Part shown: one piece after another, positions 6,001 to 15,000 of the stretch | Numbering within the stretch: position 1 is the stretch's first letter | Layout: every line of letters starts with the position of its first letter | Origin: an uncultured Bacteroidales bacterium | GTDB taxonomy: Bacteria; Bacteroidota; Bacteroidia; Bacteroidales; Bacteroidaceae | Direction of reading: 5' to 3' | NCBI GenBank assembly: GCA_937901185.1 | Contig: CALCHR010000088.1 | Coordinates: 1 to 16,891, forward strand | DNA length: 16,891 bases | The notes under the pieces: model-generated | The model's database searches: none | Seen by the model: only the letters and a program-made list of their open reading frames with translations | What the model was told of the DNA's origin: nothing | Program-made: the position numbers and the translations under genes

Positions 6001-6786
6001 TTATTTTTTCAGAACGCTACGCAGCACGAACCATCCGTGTTGCCAGAGGGTGGAGAACAGACCGTAGTGGTGCGCCATGATGCGGAAACGCTCTTTGAGC
6101 GAAGCCTGGTGGTTGCGTGTGGTCAGTCCCTCGTGGAGATAGTCGGCCAGGATGAGGTGGGAGTTGAGTAGCGGAAGCTTGTTGCGCTTTGCAGCATGCA
6201 TGATGCGGATGCACCAGTCGAAGTCGGCGGCAAAGCGGTAGCGCAGGTTGTACTTGTTGGCGCGGGCAAGGTCGGTGCGTGCATAGAAGGCTTGGTGGCA
6301 AACGAGCATGCCGCTGCGGAAGGAGCGCCAGTTGAGCTGCTTGGGCGGTGCAAGGCGGCGGTGGCGGATGAAGTTGCCCTCGTCGTCCACGATGTCAGTA
6401 TCTCCAAACACAACAGCGGGTCGCACTCCTTTGGAAATCATTTCGGCAATCTGTTGCAGCGTGTTGGGAGCGTGGAATTTATCGCCGGCGTTGAGGTAGA
6501 CGATGTAGTCGCCCGTGGCCATGTCGATGGCTTTGTTCATCGCATCGTAGAGACCTTCGTCGGGCTCGCTGATGCAGGAAATCTCGTGGCGCACTCTGGC
6601 GATGCTGTTGCGTTCCTGGTAGTGGTGCACCTGCTCGAGCGTGTCGTCTTGCGAGTTGCCGTCTACGATGATGTGCTCCACGAAGGGATAGGTTTGCGAC
6701 TCCACGCTTTGGATGGTGCGTGCTATGGCGGCGCTGGCGTTGTAGGTGACGGTGGCTACCGATATTTTAAGCGGAGGTTCTGACAT
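6001..6786 (-). CDS. Glycosyltransferase family 2
   Basis: A 261-residue protein with a GT-A fold at the N-terminus. It shows LKISVATVTYNA (6-17), HIIVDGNSQDDT (38-49, nucleotide-sugar binding), SEPDEGLYDAMNKAI (73-87) with the following GDYIVYLNAGD (92-102, the DxD-equivalent region), and the acceptor-side ADFDWCIRI (187-195). The SEPDxGxYDAMNKGI type is common in enzymes that build O-antigen, capsule or exopolysaccharide repeats. No membrane segment is evident, so it probably acts at the cytoplasmic face. Donor and acceptor sugars cannot be inferred. It lies 45 bp downstream of the GT4 gene and 18 bp upstream of recX, in the same operon. Confidence 0.9.
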   Translation of the reverse strand: MSEPPLKISVATVTYNASAAIARTIQSVESQTYPFVEHIIVDGNSQDDTLEQVHHYQERNSIARVRHEISCISEPDEGLYDAMNKAIDMATGDYIVYLNAGDKFHAPNTLQQIAEMISKGVRPAVVFGDTDIVDDEGNFIRHRRLAPPKQLNWRSFRSGMLVCHQAFYARTDLARANKYNLRYRFAADFDWCIRIMHAAKRNKLPLLNSHLILADYLHEGLTTRNHQASLKERFRIMAHHYGLFSTLWQHGWFVLRSVLKK

Positions 6787-6831
6787 TTTTGTAGTCCGTG
6801 AGTGGGGGAGTTGTTGTTATGATTAGGGGTG

Positions 6832-8082
6832 TTAGCTTTGTTCGTAGATTTTTATATACTGTGTGGCCACGGCTTCTTCAGAGTAGTGGCGCTCGGCTTT
6901 GCGTCGGGCAGCCGGCACAAAGGTCTGGGCGTTTTCCGAGAAGAGAATGCGTGTGAGACCTTGGGCAAAGTCGGCGGCGTCTTTCAGCTGAGCGAGGTAG
7001 CCGCTCACGCCGTGGTCTATCATTTGGGGCAGGCCGCCTACGTGAAAGCCTACGCAGGGTAAACCGCAAGCCATGGCTTCGACGATGGTGTTGGGCAGGT
7101 TGTCCATAAGAGTGGGCATTGCCAAGACATCTGCGGCGTTGTAGAGGTCGCGCATGGTTTCTTCGCTGGTCACATAGGATTGTGGCAAGACCTCGCAGGC
7201 GAATTGTCCGCGCAGGGCTTCGGCATCGCGACCCACAGGCACGACGGCCAGGCTGTCTATGAGTTTGCCGTATTGCTTTCTGAGAATTTCGACAGACTCT
7301 TTCAGGTAGTCGATGCCTTTACGTCGGTCGGTGGCGTTGAAGGCTACGAAGAGGATGAGCTTCTTTTCTTGCGGCAGACCGAGGCGGCGGCGGGCCTCCT
7401 GCTTGTTGTCGGGGCGGAAGAAGTTCATGTCTATCGGGTTGGGGATGCTCTCCACGCTGTGTCCCTTGAGGAGCGGTGCGCGGCGAGCTATGTCGGCCAG
7501 CCAGTCGCTACAGGCCACGAAGCAGATGTGGCCGGCGGCGTAGGCTTTTTGTTTGCGTAAGAAGGTGGTGTGGGAGAGGTCTTTCTCGCTACCGCCTCCG
7601 TAGAGCTGCGGACAGTTGCCGCATGCGCGGAGCCATTCTTCGCAGCCTGCCGATTGGTGGCAGACGCCGGTGCAGGGCCACATGTCGTGGAGGGTCCACA
7701 CGACGCGTTTGCCGGAGGCCAGCACTTTGCGGATGTCGCTGAGCGAGAGCATGCCTTGATTGACCCAGTGGAGGTGGATGACATCGGCTTGCTCAAACTC
7801 GGGCAGGCGGGTGATGTCGTAGCCGTGGGTGGCATGGTCTACGGCAAAGAGATTTTCGCGGCTAAAGCTGTTGGCAGCAAAAATCTCTGCGCGCTCCATG
7901 ACAAACTTGGCTCGCAATAGGGGAGAAGGGGGCAGTGTTTTCACGCGGAGGTTGTTAGTCTCCTTGTCGCGTACGAGCATGGTGGCTTGTACGCCGTGGT
8001 TGTTCAATGCAGCCAGCAAACGGCGTGCGGCAATGGCTGCGCCGCCGGCGCTGTCGGATGTGTTGACTAATAGAACTCTCAT
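6832..8082 (-). CDS. Glycosyltransferase family 4 (GT-B fold)
   Basis: A 416-residue protein, typical GT4 length. The N-terminal domain starts MRVLLVNTSDSAGGAAIAAR and includes HLHWVNQG (103-110), TLHDMWPCTGVC (130-141) and a Cys cluster ending CGNCPQL (154-160). That arrangement is characteristic of a colanic-acid/O-antigen-type GT4 subgroup. The C-terminal domain has SIPNPID (212-218), LFVAFNATDRRKG (244-256) and the donor-binding loop DNLPNTIVEAMACGLPCVG (327-345). It probably acts with the GT2 enzyme downstream in a surface polysaccharide or glycoprotein pathway; specificity is unknown. It is the first gene of the GT4-GT2-recX operon, with a promoter box almost touching its ATG. Confidence 0.92.
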   Translation of the reverse strand: MRVLLVNTSDSAGGAAIAARRLLAALNNHGVQATMLVRDKETNNLRVKTLPPSPLLRAKFVMERAEIFAANSFSRENLFAVDHATHGYDITRLPEFEQADVIHLHWVNQGMLSLSDIRKVLASGKRVVWTLHDMWPCTGVCHQSAGCEEWLRACGNCPQLYGGGSEKDLSHTTFLRKQKAYAAGHICFVACSDWLADIARRAPLLKGHSVESIPNPIDMNFFRPDNKQEARRRLGLPQEKKLILFVAFNATDRRKGIDYLKESVEILRKQYGKLIDSLAVVPVGRDAEALRGQFACEVLPQSYVTSEETMRDLYNAADVLAMPTLMDNLPNTIVEAMACGLPCVGFHVGGLPQMIDHGVSGYLAQLKDAADFAQGLTRILFSENAQTFVPAARRKAERHYSEEAVATQYIKIYEQS

Positions 8083-8098
8083 AGATGCTTAGGATGCA

Positions 8099-8106
8099 CA
8101 AAGGTA
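8099..8106 (-). promoter_or_regulatory. -7 box of the GT4-GT2-recX operon
   Basis: TACCTTTG on the minus strand is a perfect TAnnTTTG match ending only 16 bp upstream of the GT4 ATG. If transcription starts about 7 nt downstream of the box, the leader would be only about 10 nt. No convincing TTTG lies 19-21 bp upstream, so the -33 contact looks weak. The same octamer, at nearly the same distance, precedes tamB. Confidence 0.5.
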
Positions 8107-8140
8107 CTGATTTTTATTTGAACGGAGGCCTCTAATGTTT

Positions 8141-8183
8141 GAGTTAAAAAAGAAAGTGTGCCAAATTAGAAAATCTGGCACAC
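8141..8183 (-). terminator. Intrinsic terminator of the TM2-domain gene
   Basis: Read on the minus strand, GTGTGCCAGATT and AATTTGGCACAC form a 12-bp stem (one G-U pair) around a TTCT loop (8156-8183). It is followed at once by TTTCTTTTTT (8155-8146). It lies 54 bp after the stop of the TM2 gene and isolates it from the GT4 operon promoter downstream. Confidence 0.92.
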
Positions 8184-8236
8184 CTTACTTATAAGAAACA
8201 AAAATATAGATAGTCTTAATAGTATGTAATATAAGA

Positions 8237-8449
8237 TTATTCAGTAATTAAGTTTCCTTCAGAGTCTGTGAACTTCTTCATGATAATCATAATGAAGTCA
8301 ATCAAAGTCCAAATACCACATCCTCCTAAGGTGAGAAGCATCGCAACGCCGGTTCCAGTTTTTCCAACATAGAAACGATGAACGCCTAAAAAGCCTACGA
8401 AGAAGCAGAGTAACAATGTTGATAACCAACTTTTAGCTGAGTTTGCCAT
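8237..8449 (-). CDS. TM2-domain membrane protein
   Basis: A 70-residue protein consisting almost entirely of a TM2 domain. Two membrane helices lie at about residues 8-26 and 32-56. Between them is the signature [15 protein letters not shown], and [14 protein letters not shown] follows in the second helix. TM2 proteins are small inner-membrane proteins of mostly unknown function, often linked to stress or envelope processes. It is flanked by its own promoter and terminator, so it is monocistronic. By eye its coding sequence is clearly more AT-rich than that of the glycosyltransferase and tam genes nearby. Confidence 0.93.
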   Translation of the reverse strand: MANSAKSWLSTLLLCFFVGFLGVHRFYVGKTGTGVAMLLTLGGCGIWTLIDFIMIIMKKFTDSEGNLITE

Positions 8450-8501
8450 AATTTTTTAATTTTATAATAATTGGTTTGTAAAAAATGTATAATATCCTCT
8501 G

Positions 8502-8532
8502 CAAATGTATATAAATTTTCTAAAAAAACAAT
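8502..8532 (-). promoter_or_regulatory. Promoter of the TM2-domain gene
   Basis: On the minus strand, TACATTTG (complement of 8502-8509) is a perfect TAnnTTTG -7 box, with ATTG (complement of 8529-8532) 19 bp upstream as the -33 element. Spacing is within the Bacteroidota norm. The predicted leader is about 45 nt, very AT-rich, without a Shine-Dalgarno. Confidence 0.7.
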
Positions 8533-8599
8533 AAATAAATATATGAATATTGTATATGCTACATATAGATAACTTCTGAATGATTGATAAGAATTTTAT

Positions 8600-8647
8600 A
8601 AACTATAAGAGGACGAACTAAAATCTTAGTTCGTCCTCTTATAGTTT
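8600..8647. terminator. 22-bp perfect hairpin downstream of the HU gene (terminator)
   Basis: AAACTATAAGAGGACGAACTAA-type left arm (8600-8621; key core AGAGGACGAACTAA) pairs perfectly over 22 bp with 8626-8647 around a four-base AATC loop. It lies 15 bp after the HU stop and therefore ends the HU transcript. The following minus-strand sequence TTTATAAAATTC is only a weak U-tract, so the long stem may serve mainly as a 3' stabiliser. Near symmetry means it could stop transcription from both sides. Confidence 0.85.
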
Positions 8648-8662
8648 GTAAACAAGCTATGC

Positions 8663-8935
8663 TTATTCTACAACAGCTGCCAATTCAGCACCGGCCTTAA
8701 ACTTAACCACTTTCTTAGCAGCGATTTGGATCTTTTCTTTAGTAGCGGGGTTCACACCTTGGCGAGCGGGGCGCTCGTTTACTGCGAATGTACCAAAACC
8801 GAGGAGAGCCACTTTGTCGCCTTCCTTCATAGCGTTAGTGATAGCTTCGAGAGTAGCGTCGAGAGCTTTCTTAGCATCTGCCTTGCTTAATCCAGCACCA
8901 GCAGCGATTGCATTTACGAGTTCAGATTTGTTCAT
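8663..8935 (-). CDS. HU/IHF-family DNA-binding protein
   Basis: A 90-residue protein of canonical HU length. [18 protein letters not shown] opens the helical dimerisation core. The signature GFGTF is at 46-50, and the DNA-binding arm [15 protein letters not shown] (55-69) carries the intercalating Pro63. The C-terminal [14 protein letters not shown] completes the fold. HU proteins bend and compact DNA non-specifically as dimers; in Bacteroidota they are abundant nucleoid proteins and several paralogues are usual. It is a single-gene unit with a strong canonical promoter and hairpin. A nearby dispersed repeat with phased sites (9265-9404) lies upstream but outside the core promoter. Confidence 0.96.
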   Translation of the reverse strand: MNKSELVNAIAAGAGLSKADAKKALDATLEAITNAMKEGDKVALLGFGTFAVNERPARQGVNPATKEKIQIAAKKVVKFKAGAELAAVVE

Positions 8936-8987
8936 GTGTGTTAGTATTAAAGATAATAGATGGTCTTATTCTTAATAGTTTACATGG

Positions 8988-9019
8988 CAAATATAAACTA
9001 AGTTGCAGAATTACCCAAA
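8988..9019 (-). promoter_or_regulatory. Canonical Bacteroidota promoter of the HU gene
   Basis: On the minus strand TTTG (complement of 9016-9019), a 20-bp spacer and TATATTTG (complement of 8988-8995) match both consensus elements perfectly. Transcription should start near 8981, giving a leader of about 45 nt. It is the best promoter in the window, in keeping with an abundant protein. Confidence 0.85.
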
Positions 9020-9264
9020 CTTTTGTTCTATTTTTTTTCTATGAGGTTGGTTTTTTTCAGAATTTTATAAGAAAATGTCAGTACGAGCCTTTATTTATGG
9101 GCTATTTGGCGCTGCGGCCAAGGTTTTTCTCTTTGGTGGCTGAGGGCTTTTTGGTGGGTTCTTTGGGGGTGAAAATCTGCCTTTGTAAGTCCCTGAAAAA
9201 CAAGGGCTATTCTTGGAAATCCCCTCCCATCCTCCCTCTGAAAGAGGAGGCGCCTCTTTTATGA

Positions 9265-9404
9265 CTTTGTAACTATTTGATTTTCAACAGGCATTTTGGG
9301 CCGTTTCTTAGGTAAAAGCTAGGTGAATTTCGGTAACTACTAGGAAAATTTTGGTAACTACTAAGAACGCGAAAGTAACTACTAAGAAAAACGGGGTGAT
9401 GTAG
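9265..9404 (-). repeat. Dispersed 140-bp element, copy 3 (complete, inverted)
   Basis: In element orientation it begins CTACATCACCCCG and ends GTTACAAAG, exactly 140 bp. It matches copy 1 without gaps, with about 15 mismatches, most of them in the right-hand 40 bp. All four CYTAG motifs keep the 21-bp spacing. In the right part the core reads TTGAAAATCAA where copies 1 and 2 have TTGATTTTCAG, so the core is flipped relative to the element. It lies 78 bp beyond the tamL stop, between tamL and the HU promoter. Confidence 0.92.
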
Positions 9405-9481
9405 GCTGATTTTTTACACTCCTTTGGGGCATGGCGAAAAAGGCCGCTGTGCTCTTGGGAGAGAGTGGGGCTGCGGGCAGC

Positions 9482-12007
9482 TTAGAAGGGATAGCCGATG
9501 GCGAGGTGGAAGGCCATGCCGTCTTTGAACTTGGGGATGTTGTAGAAGCCCGACTTCGAGGTGGTATAGGGGGCGTGGAGGGCGATACCCATGTCGAGGC
9601 GCAGCACAAGGAAGTCGAGGTCGTAGCGCAAACCTATGCCGGTGCCCAGAGCGATGTTTTTCAGGGTCTCGCCGGAGAGTTTTCCGCCGGGGCGCGCAGG
9701 GTCTTCGCGCAGCAGCCATACGTTGCCGGCATCGAGGAAGACGGCTCCGTGCAGACTGCCGAAGAGCTGGGCGCGCAGCTCTACGTTGGCTTCGAGCTTG
9801 ACGTCGCCCGTCTGGTCCATATAGGCATACTTGGAGTTGGCCGCACGGAAACTGCCGGGGCCTACGGAGCGCACGGTGAAGGCGCGCACGCTGTTGGCGC
9901 CGCCTACGTAGAACTGTTCGGGATAGGGGGCGTGAAGGCTGTTGCCATAGCTGTAGACGATGCCGCCGAAGAGGCGTGTGGCTACCTTGAAACGGCGGTC
10001 CAGGCGGAAGGTCTGGTGCAGCTCGGCCGTAGCTTTCAGAAACTGAGCAAAGGGGTTGCCGAAGAGTTGCTTGTCGCGCCGGTCGAAGGGCTTACCGGTA
10101 GCGGCATAGATGCCCGAAACAATGTTGCCCGCCTCCTTGAGGGAGAGCTGCATCCATGTGGGGTTGCGGTGGCGACTATTGGAGGCAAAGGTGTAGGTAT
10201 AGGAGATGGAGGGGATAAACTGGTCGCGCATGGAGACGGCGAGCGCAGGGTTCTCGGTCATGATGGAGTCGAAGGCAAAGGTCGTGTGGAACGTCTTGTC
10301 GAAGTCGAGGCTGAAGAGCGTCAGCTCGTGTTTCGACGTGGGGCGCTTGTGCCATTTGTAGGTAGCGCTCAGCCCGAGGCTCATCATGTTGAAAAAGCCG
10401 GAGCGGTTCTTCCAGTCGCCCGAGAGCGCAAAGACGGTGGAGGCAGGAAAGCGCGTGCGGCGCTGATTGACGCCGGGGAAGACGAAGCGCGGAAACTCAA
10501 GCGCCAGTTGCGTGCCCAGTTCAAAGGAGTTGAGCAGCGAGTTGCCGCCTTTGGCGCCGGCGCCCGTTTGCCATTCGTAGGAGCCGAAAATCTTAAACGA
10601 TACTTTTTCGCCGCCGCGGAAGGCATTGCGCTTGGCCAGCTCGTAGGAGATGCCGGGGCCCACTTGCTGGTTGCTCTTCATCGTGGCGTTCATCTCGAAG
10701 GCGCTGTCGTAGAGCTTGTCCATCACGGCGGTGATGTAGATGTCCAGCGTGTCGCAGGCGTCGCTTGTGTCGCGCGGCACATAGTTGAGGTCCATACTGC
10801 TGAAGATGCCCAGCGTGTTGAGTTTCTCGATGGTGTTTTTCTGGTCGGTCAGTTGGAACGCTTCGCCCTTGCGGTGGCTCACCGCCTGGCGCCACATGAA
10901 CGGGCGCAGCGGGATTTTCTTTCCGCTATAGTGGTAGGAGTAGCCGCGTCGGCTCATGCTCTTGTCGAGGGCATCGCTCTCTTTGTTGCGCACGGTGATA
11001 TTGACATTTCCCATATACCAGGGATGAGCGGCACGCTTGGGAAGGTCGGCCGAGGGCTGCACCCGCAGTTGCACATAGCCGGGTCGCATCAGCGTGTCGG
11101 CCATGTAGGTGGTGTGGGCAGCAGAGTAGAAGTAGTAGCCATTCTCTCGGAGCAGGTTTTCAATGCGGCTTTGCTCGTCGGCCAGGTTTACTACGTTGAA
11201 GGCATCGCCCTTGCGGAGCCGACGGTGGCGCTTGGTGGCGCGCAAGAGGCTGTCGGCCTTGGGCATAAACCCGAGATAAGCGATAGAGTCGAGGCGATAG
11301 AGGTGGCCGGCGTCGACGCGGTAGCTCACCTTGGCTTTGCGAGGATTCTTCTGCGTGAGCACATCGTAGCCCACTTTGCCGTAGAAGTAGCCGTAGTTGC
11401 GGAGCGTGTTGGTGGCCACTTGGGCACGCATCTCAGGACTGACGGTGCTGATGAGTACGGGAGCGGTGGCAAAGTGGCGGTAGACCCATTTTCCCACAGC
11501 ACCTTTTGCATCGGCCAGGCTGTTGTGTATCCACAAACCAATCTGTAAGGGTGAGCGCAGCGAAGAAGAACCGAAGAGAGCATTGTTGGGCGGATAGGCA
11601 AGCACGGCCTCTAACTCGTCCTTCACCAGTTCGAAATCCTGACTATCGGCCTCCTGGCGCGCTTTGATAGAGTCGCGTTGCTCCTTGGTGAGCTCTGCTT
11701 GCACCGGCTTGTTTTTCAGAAAACCGAGCGCTGCGGCAGTGCTGCCGGAAAACACGTCTTCCACGGCATCCACAGCACCGGCTATCGAGGTGATGACGCC
11801 GGTGGAGTCGGCAACGCTTTGCTTCTTCTGCTTCTTAGACTCTCCGCTGTAGAGAATATCCTCGATGCCGATGTAAAGTTGTTCGCCCTCCGGCAAGTTG
11901 CTGGTCGTGGAGCAGCCGCTGAGCAAAAGCAACACGGCAAGGCCGTAGCTCATAGCCCAAAGCAGGGCGCGAGCGGAGAGAAGGTTTCTATGTGAGGAGG
12001 TCTTCAT
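9482..12007 (-). CDS. tamL: TamL: BamA/TamA-family outer membrane lipoprotein
   Basis: A protein of 841 residues from the ATG complementary to 12005-12007; an in-frame ATG three codons upstream (12016) is possible, but MKTSSHRN gives the more usual signal start. The lipobox LLSGC places the lipidated Cys at 32. Residues about 40-435 resemble POTRA domains (for example DAFNVVNLADEQSRIENLL and GEAFQLTDQKNTIEKLNTLG). About 435-841 is a 16-stranded barrel domain of the BamA/TamA type: it contains FYVGGANSVRAF (near 700-710), the position of the BamA VRGF loop, and ends in an aromatic residue (GYPF). In Bacteroidota this lipoprotein replaces TamA and partners TamB in envelope assembly. It follows tamB by about 57 bp in one operon. 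Confidence 0.9.
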   Translation of the reverse strand: MKTSSHRNLLSARALLWAMSYGLAVLLLLSGCSTTSNLPEGEQLYIGIEDILYSGESKKQKKQSVADSTGVITSIAGAVDAVEDVFSGSTAAALGFLKNKPVQAELTKEQRDSIKARQEADSQDFELVKDELEAVLAYPPNNALFGSSSLRSPLQIGLWIHNSLADAKGAVGKWVYRHFATAPVLISTVSPEMRAQVATNTLRNYGYFYGKVGYDVLTQKNPRKAKVSYRVDAGHLYRLDSIAYLGFMPKADSLLRATKRHRRLRKGDAFNVVNLADEQSRIENLLRENGYYFYSAAHTTYMADTLMRPGYVQLRVQPSADLPKRAAHPWYMGNVNITVRNKESDALDKSMSRRGYSYHYSGKKIPLRPFMWRQAVSHRKGEAFQLTDQKNTIEKLNTLGIFSSMDLNYVPRDTSDACDTLDIYITAVMDKLYDSAFEMNATMKSNQQVGPGISYELAKRNAFRGGEKVSFKIFGSYEWQTGAGAKGGNSLLNSFELGTQLALEFPRFVFPGVNQRRTRFPASTVFALSGDWKNRSGFFNMMSLGLSATYKWHKRPTSKHELTLFSLDFDKTFHTTFAFDSIMTENPALAVSMRDQFIPSISYTYTFASNSRHRNPTWMQLSLKEAGNIVSGIYAATGKPFDRRDKQLFGNPFAQFLKATAELHQTFRLDRRFKVATRLFGGIVYSYGNSLHAPYPEQFYVGGANSVRAFTVRSVGPGSFRAANSKYAYMDQTGDVKLEANVELRAQLFGSLHGAVFLDAGNVWLLREDPARPGGKLSGETLKNIALGTGIGLRYDLDFLVLRLDMGIALHAPYTTSKSGFYNIPKFKDGMAFHLAIGYPF

Positions 12008-12064
12008 AAGAATCATCTGGAGCCGTACTTATATATATTATATGTGTGGTGCGTATCCCGGAGG

Positions 12065-15000
12065 CTATTTCTTTTGGAACAAGAAAAGCTCGCCGAGGCG
12101 GTCGGTCTTGCGGCGCAGCACAAGACCGGCGCCGGTTTTTGTGAGTTGCCCTTCAAGGGGGTCTTGCGTATCGCGGTCGTAGAAGACGCGAACGTAGCGG
12201 GTGGCACTCTTGTCGAGGCGGTATTCTACGGAGATGTTGTCGATGATGCTGGCAGCGGAGTTTTGTGCGTCGGCGCCTGTGCTGACTTTTCCTCCCACTA
12301 TGACGCTGATGCGGTTGCCCCAGAAACGTTTGGCAAACTGGAAGGAGTAGTCGGTGGTAGATGTGCCGGCCGCCGATGTGCCGCTCTCCACACCAAGGTT
12401 GATGTCGATGGTGCGCAAGGCGCTTCCTGCGATGTTTTGGATTTCGCTCTGCAAGAAAGCGTTGAGGGCATTGTTGGCCTTGAAGCCTCCGTTGCTCATA
12501 TTATCATCGGTGAGGTACATGCCGGTGGCGAGCATGGTGACGGCCGTCTTACCGCGCTGCTCGGGAGTCATGGCTGCAAGTTGGTTTTGCACTGTCAAAT
12601 CTTCCGGAGCCTCGATGGTAAATTCCAGACCCATCTCTGAGAGAGGCTTGGTAATGGCTACACCAACGTCGAAGGCTACGGAGCGCGATTGGTTGTTCTC
12701 CGTCACTACGGCCTTGACGCGCTCTTTTGCCGCCACGTTGAGTGTGGGGTTCATGACGTCGCCGGTAAATTCTACGTAGCTTCCGGCATCCAGTTTGAAG
12801 GTCTTGAGCGGGATGATGGGCAGGGCGTATTTCATTTCGCCGCTGGTGGTGGTGAAGCGGCCGGTCACTCGCATGTCGCCCTGTTGGGTGAGGCGCAGCG
12901 TCAAGTTGCCTCCACCTTCCAAGTCCACATAGTTTTGTCCGTCCTCGCTAAGGTTGCAGTGGAACTGAGCCATGTCGCTGACCGAGATGCCCAATGTCAT
13001 GTCAAACGAAGTGGTCGGCGTGGGCGTAGTTTCCACTTGCGTGGTATCTTCGAAGCTGACAAATTTTACCAGATCATTGAGTCGGTCGTCTACAGAAATG
13101 GGCGAATCTTTCAGGATGTATGTCATGTCGGTGCGGTCCAGTATGTCGAGTTTGCCGCGCACTGTGAGATTGTTGGCCGAGCCGCGCAGGGTGGCGTCGA
13201 AGTTGGTGTAGATTTTTCCGTAGACTACGGAGCGCGCTTTTTTCTTGCTATTGATCAGCTCAAAGTTCTTGGCCTGCATGCGGAAGTTTATACCGATGTC
13301 GGCGAGGTTACTCATATCGAGCGTACCGTCTATGACGAGCGGTGAGCGGCCTGTGGAATAAAGGCTGTAGTTCTCAAAAACCATTTGGCTGTTGGTGATA
13401 TAAACCGGCTGCTCATCCATGCGGAAGTCGAAGCCATATACTTCCGAGTAGACCTTTGCTGAGTCGAGGTCGAGTTGGCCATTCATTTTTGGACTGTTGA
13501 GGCTGCCTTCGAGCATAAGGCTTCCGCCGGCTTTTCCGGCCAAAGCTACGTCGGTGCCGGCAAGGAATCCGTTGAGCATCTGCAAGGGGAAGTCGTAGAG
13601 CAAGGCTTCTCCGCTGAAGTAGCCCTCTTCGGTGTTGTGGTAGGTGCCATTGCATTCTAACACCTCCAGTCCGTTGTAGTTGATAAAGGCGTTGGCAAAA
13701 TGTTCTGTAGAGTCTTTGGGCAGGTAGATGGCTTCCACGCCTATTTCTCCCAAGTCGATACCCTCGAAGCGCAGTTTGTCTGTGGAGATGGAGGCCATGG
13801 CGGAAAGCTTTTTGTGATCGTCGGTCACGTGGAAGTCGCCGCTGAGCATTCCTTCAAGGCGGGGCAGATAGGGGATTACGTTGGAGAGCTCTCCGAGGTT
13901 GATGCGGTTGATGCTGAGCGTGATGTCGTTTGTCGAGTCGATAGGTTCGCCATAGATTTTAAGACCTGTTCCGTCGTCGGCCAGCAAGTCTACGTTGGCG
14001 CGGATAGATTGGTCGCGGCCCAAGTAGATGAAGTTGTCTTTGTTGATGGTAAATCCGCGGTAGGCAATCACGGGTTGTTCGGGATAGAGTTTTACGTTCA
14101 GTCCGCCGGGCACGATGTCGGCGCGCAAGCCTAGGTCTACGCCCATGCGGCCGTCTTTGTCGAAGAAGGCAGTTTCTATTCCGGCTCCCGAAGCTAACAG
14201 GTAGGTGCGGAGGCGTGCTTCAAACTTGTTCGGGTTGCGGCGGGTGTAGTTGTGGATTGTTCCGTTCATCACCATGCCTTCGGCTTCTTGTCGGATGTTG
14301 AGATGCACCGTGTCGAGCAGCAGCGAACCGCTTTTGAGGTTACCCACGTGGGCTTGTCCGTTCAGTCCGTTCTCGGGGTGCGTGTTGAGGTTGATGTAGA
14401 TGCCGTTGTAGGTGTAGTCTTTATGGCGCAGGATGTTGCTCAGCGGATTGTGGCGGCCGGCGTTGATGAAGAAACTCATCACGGGCAGTGTGCTTTTCAG
14501 CGTGGACTGGTTGAGCGATTTGTTTGCCAACTGATAGTTGAGCGAGTCGGAGAAGTCAAGGAAGTGGGCCACGAGAGAATCTACGCAGCCTTCTGCGGCC
14601 AGTCGCAAACTAAGGTCGCCGGAGGCCAGTTGGGCTTTGGTGGCAGCGCTGTCAGTGTTGAAGGAGAACTCCACATCGGTGGCGGGGATACTCTTTTGAG
14701 GTGTGAGGAAGCGCACATTGCTGATGCTGCCTTCTGCGCCGTAGTCGGTCAGGGCGCGGTCTGCGTGGCCCGTGATGTTGATGGTGGTGCCCATTTGCAA
14801 CGTATCTTTTATTCCGCTGAGGCTGGTGATGTTGATGATGGGCAGGTCTGCGTTCAAGCCGAAGTGCATCATCTCGCCCAGGTCGGCGGTGAGTTCGCCG
14901 GAGCCCATCAGCAGGTCGTTGTCCGAACTGAAACGGGCCTCGCCCTTACCGTCTGCGAGGTCGGCCAAGAAGGTGATGCGGTCTAAGTGCCACTCGTTGT

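Larger units (their letters stand above)
8936..9481. other. Intergenic region between tamL and the HU gene
   Basis: This 546-bp spacer holds the HU promoter (8988-9019) and repeat copy 3 (9265-9404). Between 9040 and 9260 it contains T- and G-rich DNA ending in a small GC-rich palindromic stretch (CCTCTGAAAGAGG and AGGCGCCT near 9233-9257) that could fold but has no clear transcript to terminate. I see no credible gene, and no clear intrinsic terminator directly after tamL. Confidence 0.6.

Noticed and set aside
9233..9257. GC-rich palindromic stretch as a terminator for tamL
   Set aside because: It lies over 220 bp past the tamL stop, beyond repeat copy 3, and lacks a U-tract on the minus strand.
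9431..11548. 705-codon plus-strand open frame opposite tamL, and other long frames opposite tamB and the 3777-5324 region
   Set aside because: These are antisense shadows of GC-rich genes whose minus- or plus-strand partners have clear domains, signal peptides and motifs. Their translations are Val/Gly/Ala/His-rich without domain character.
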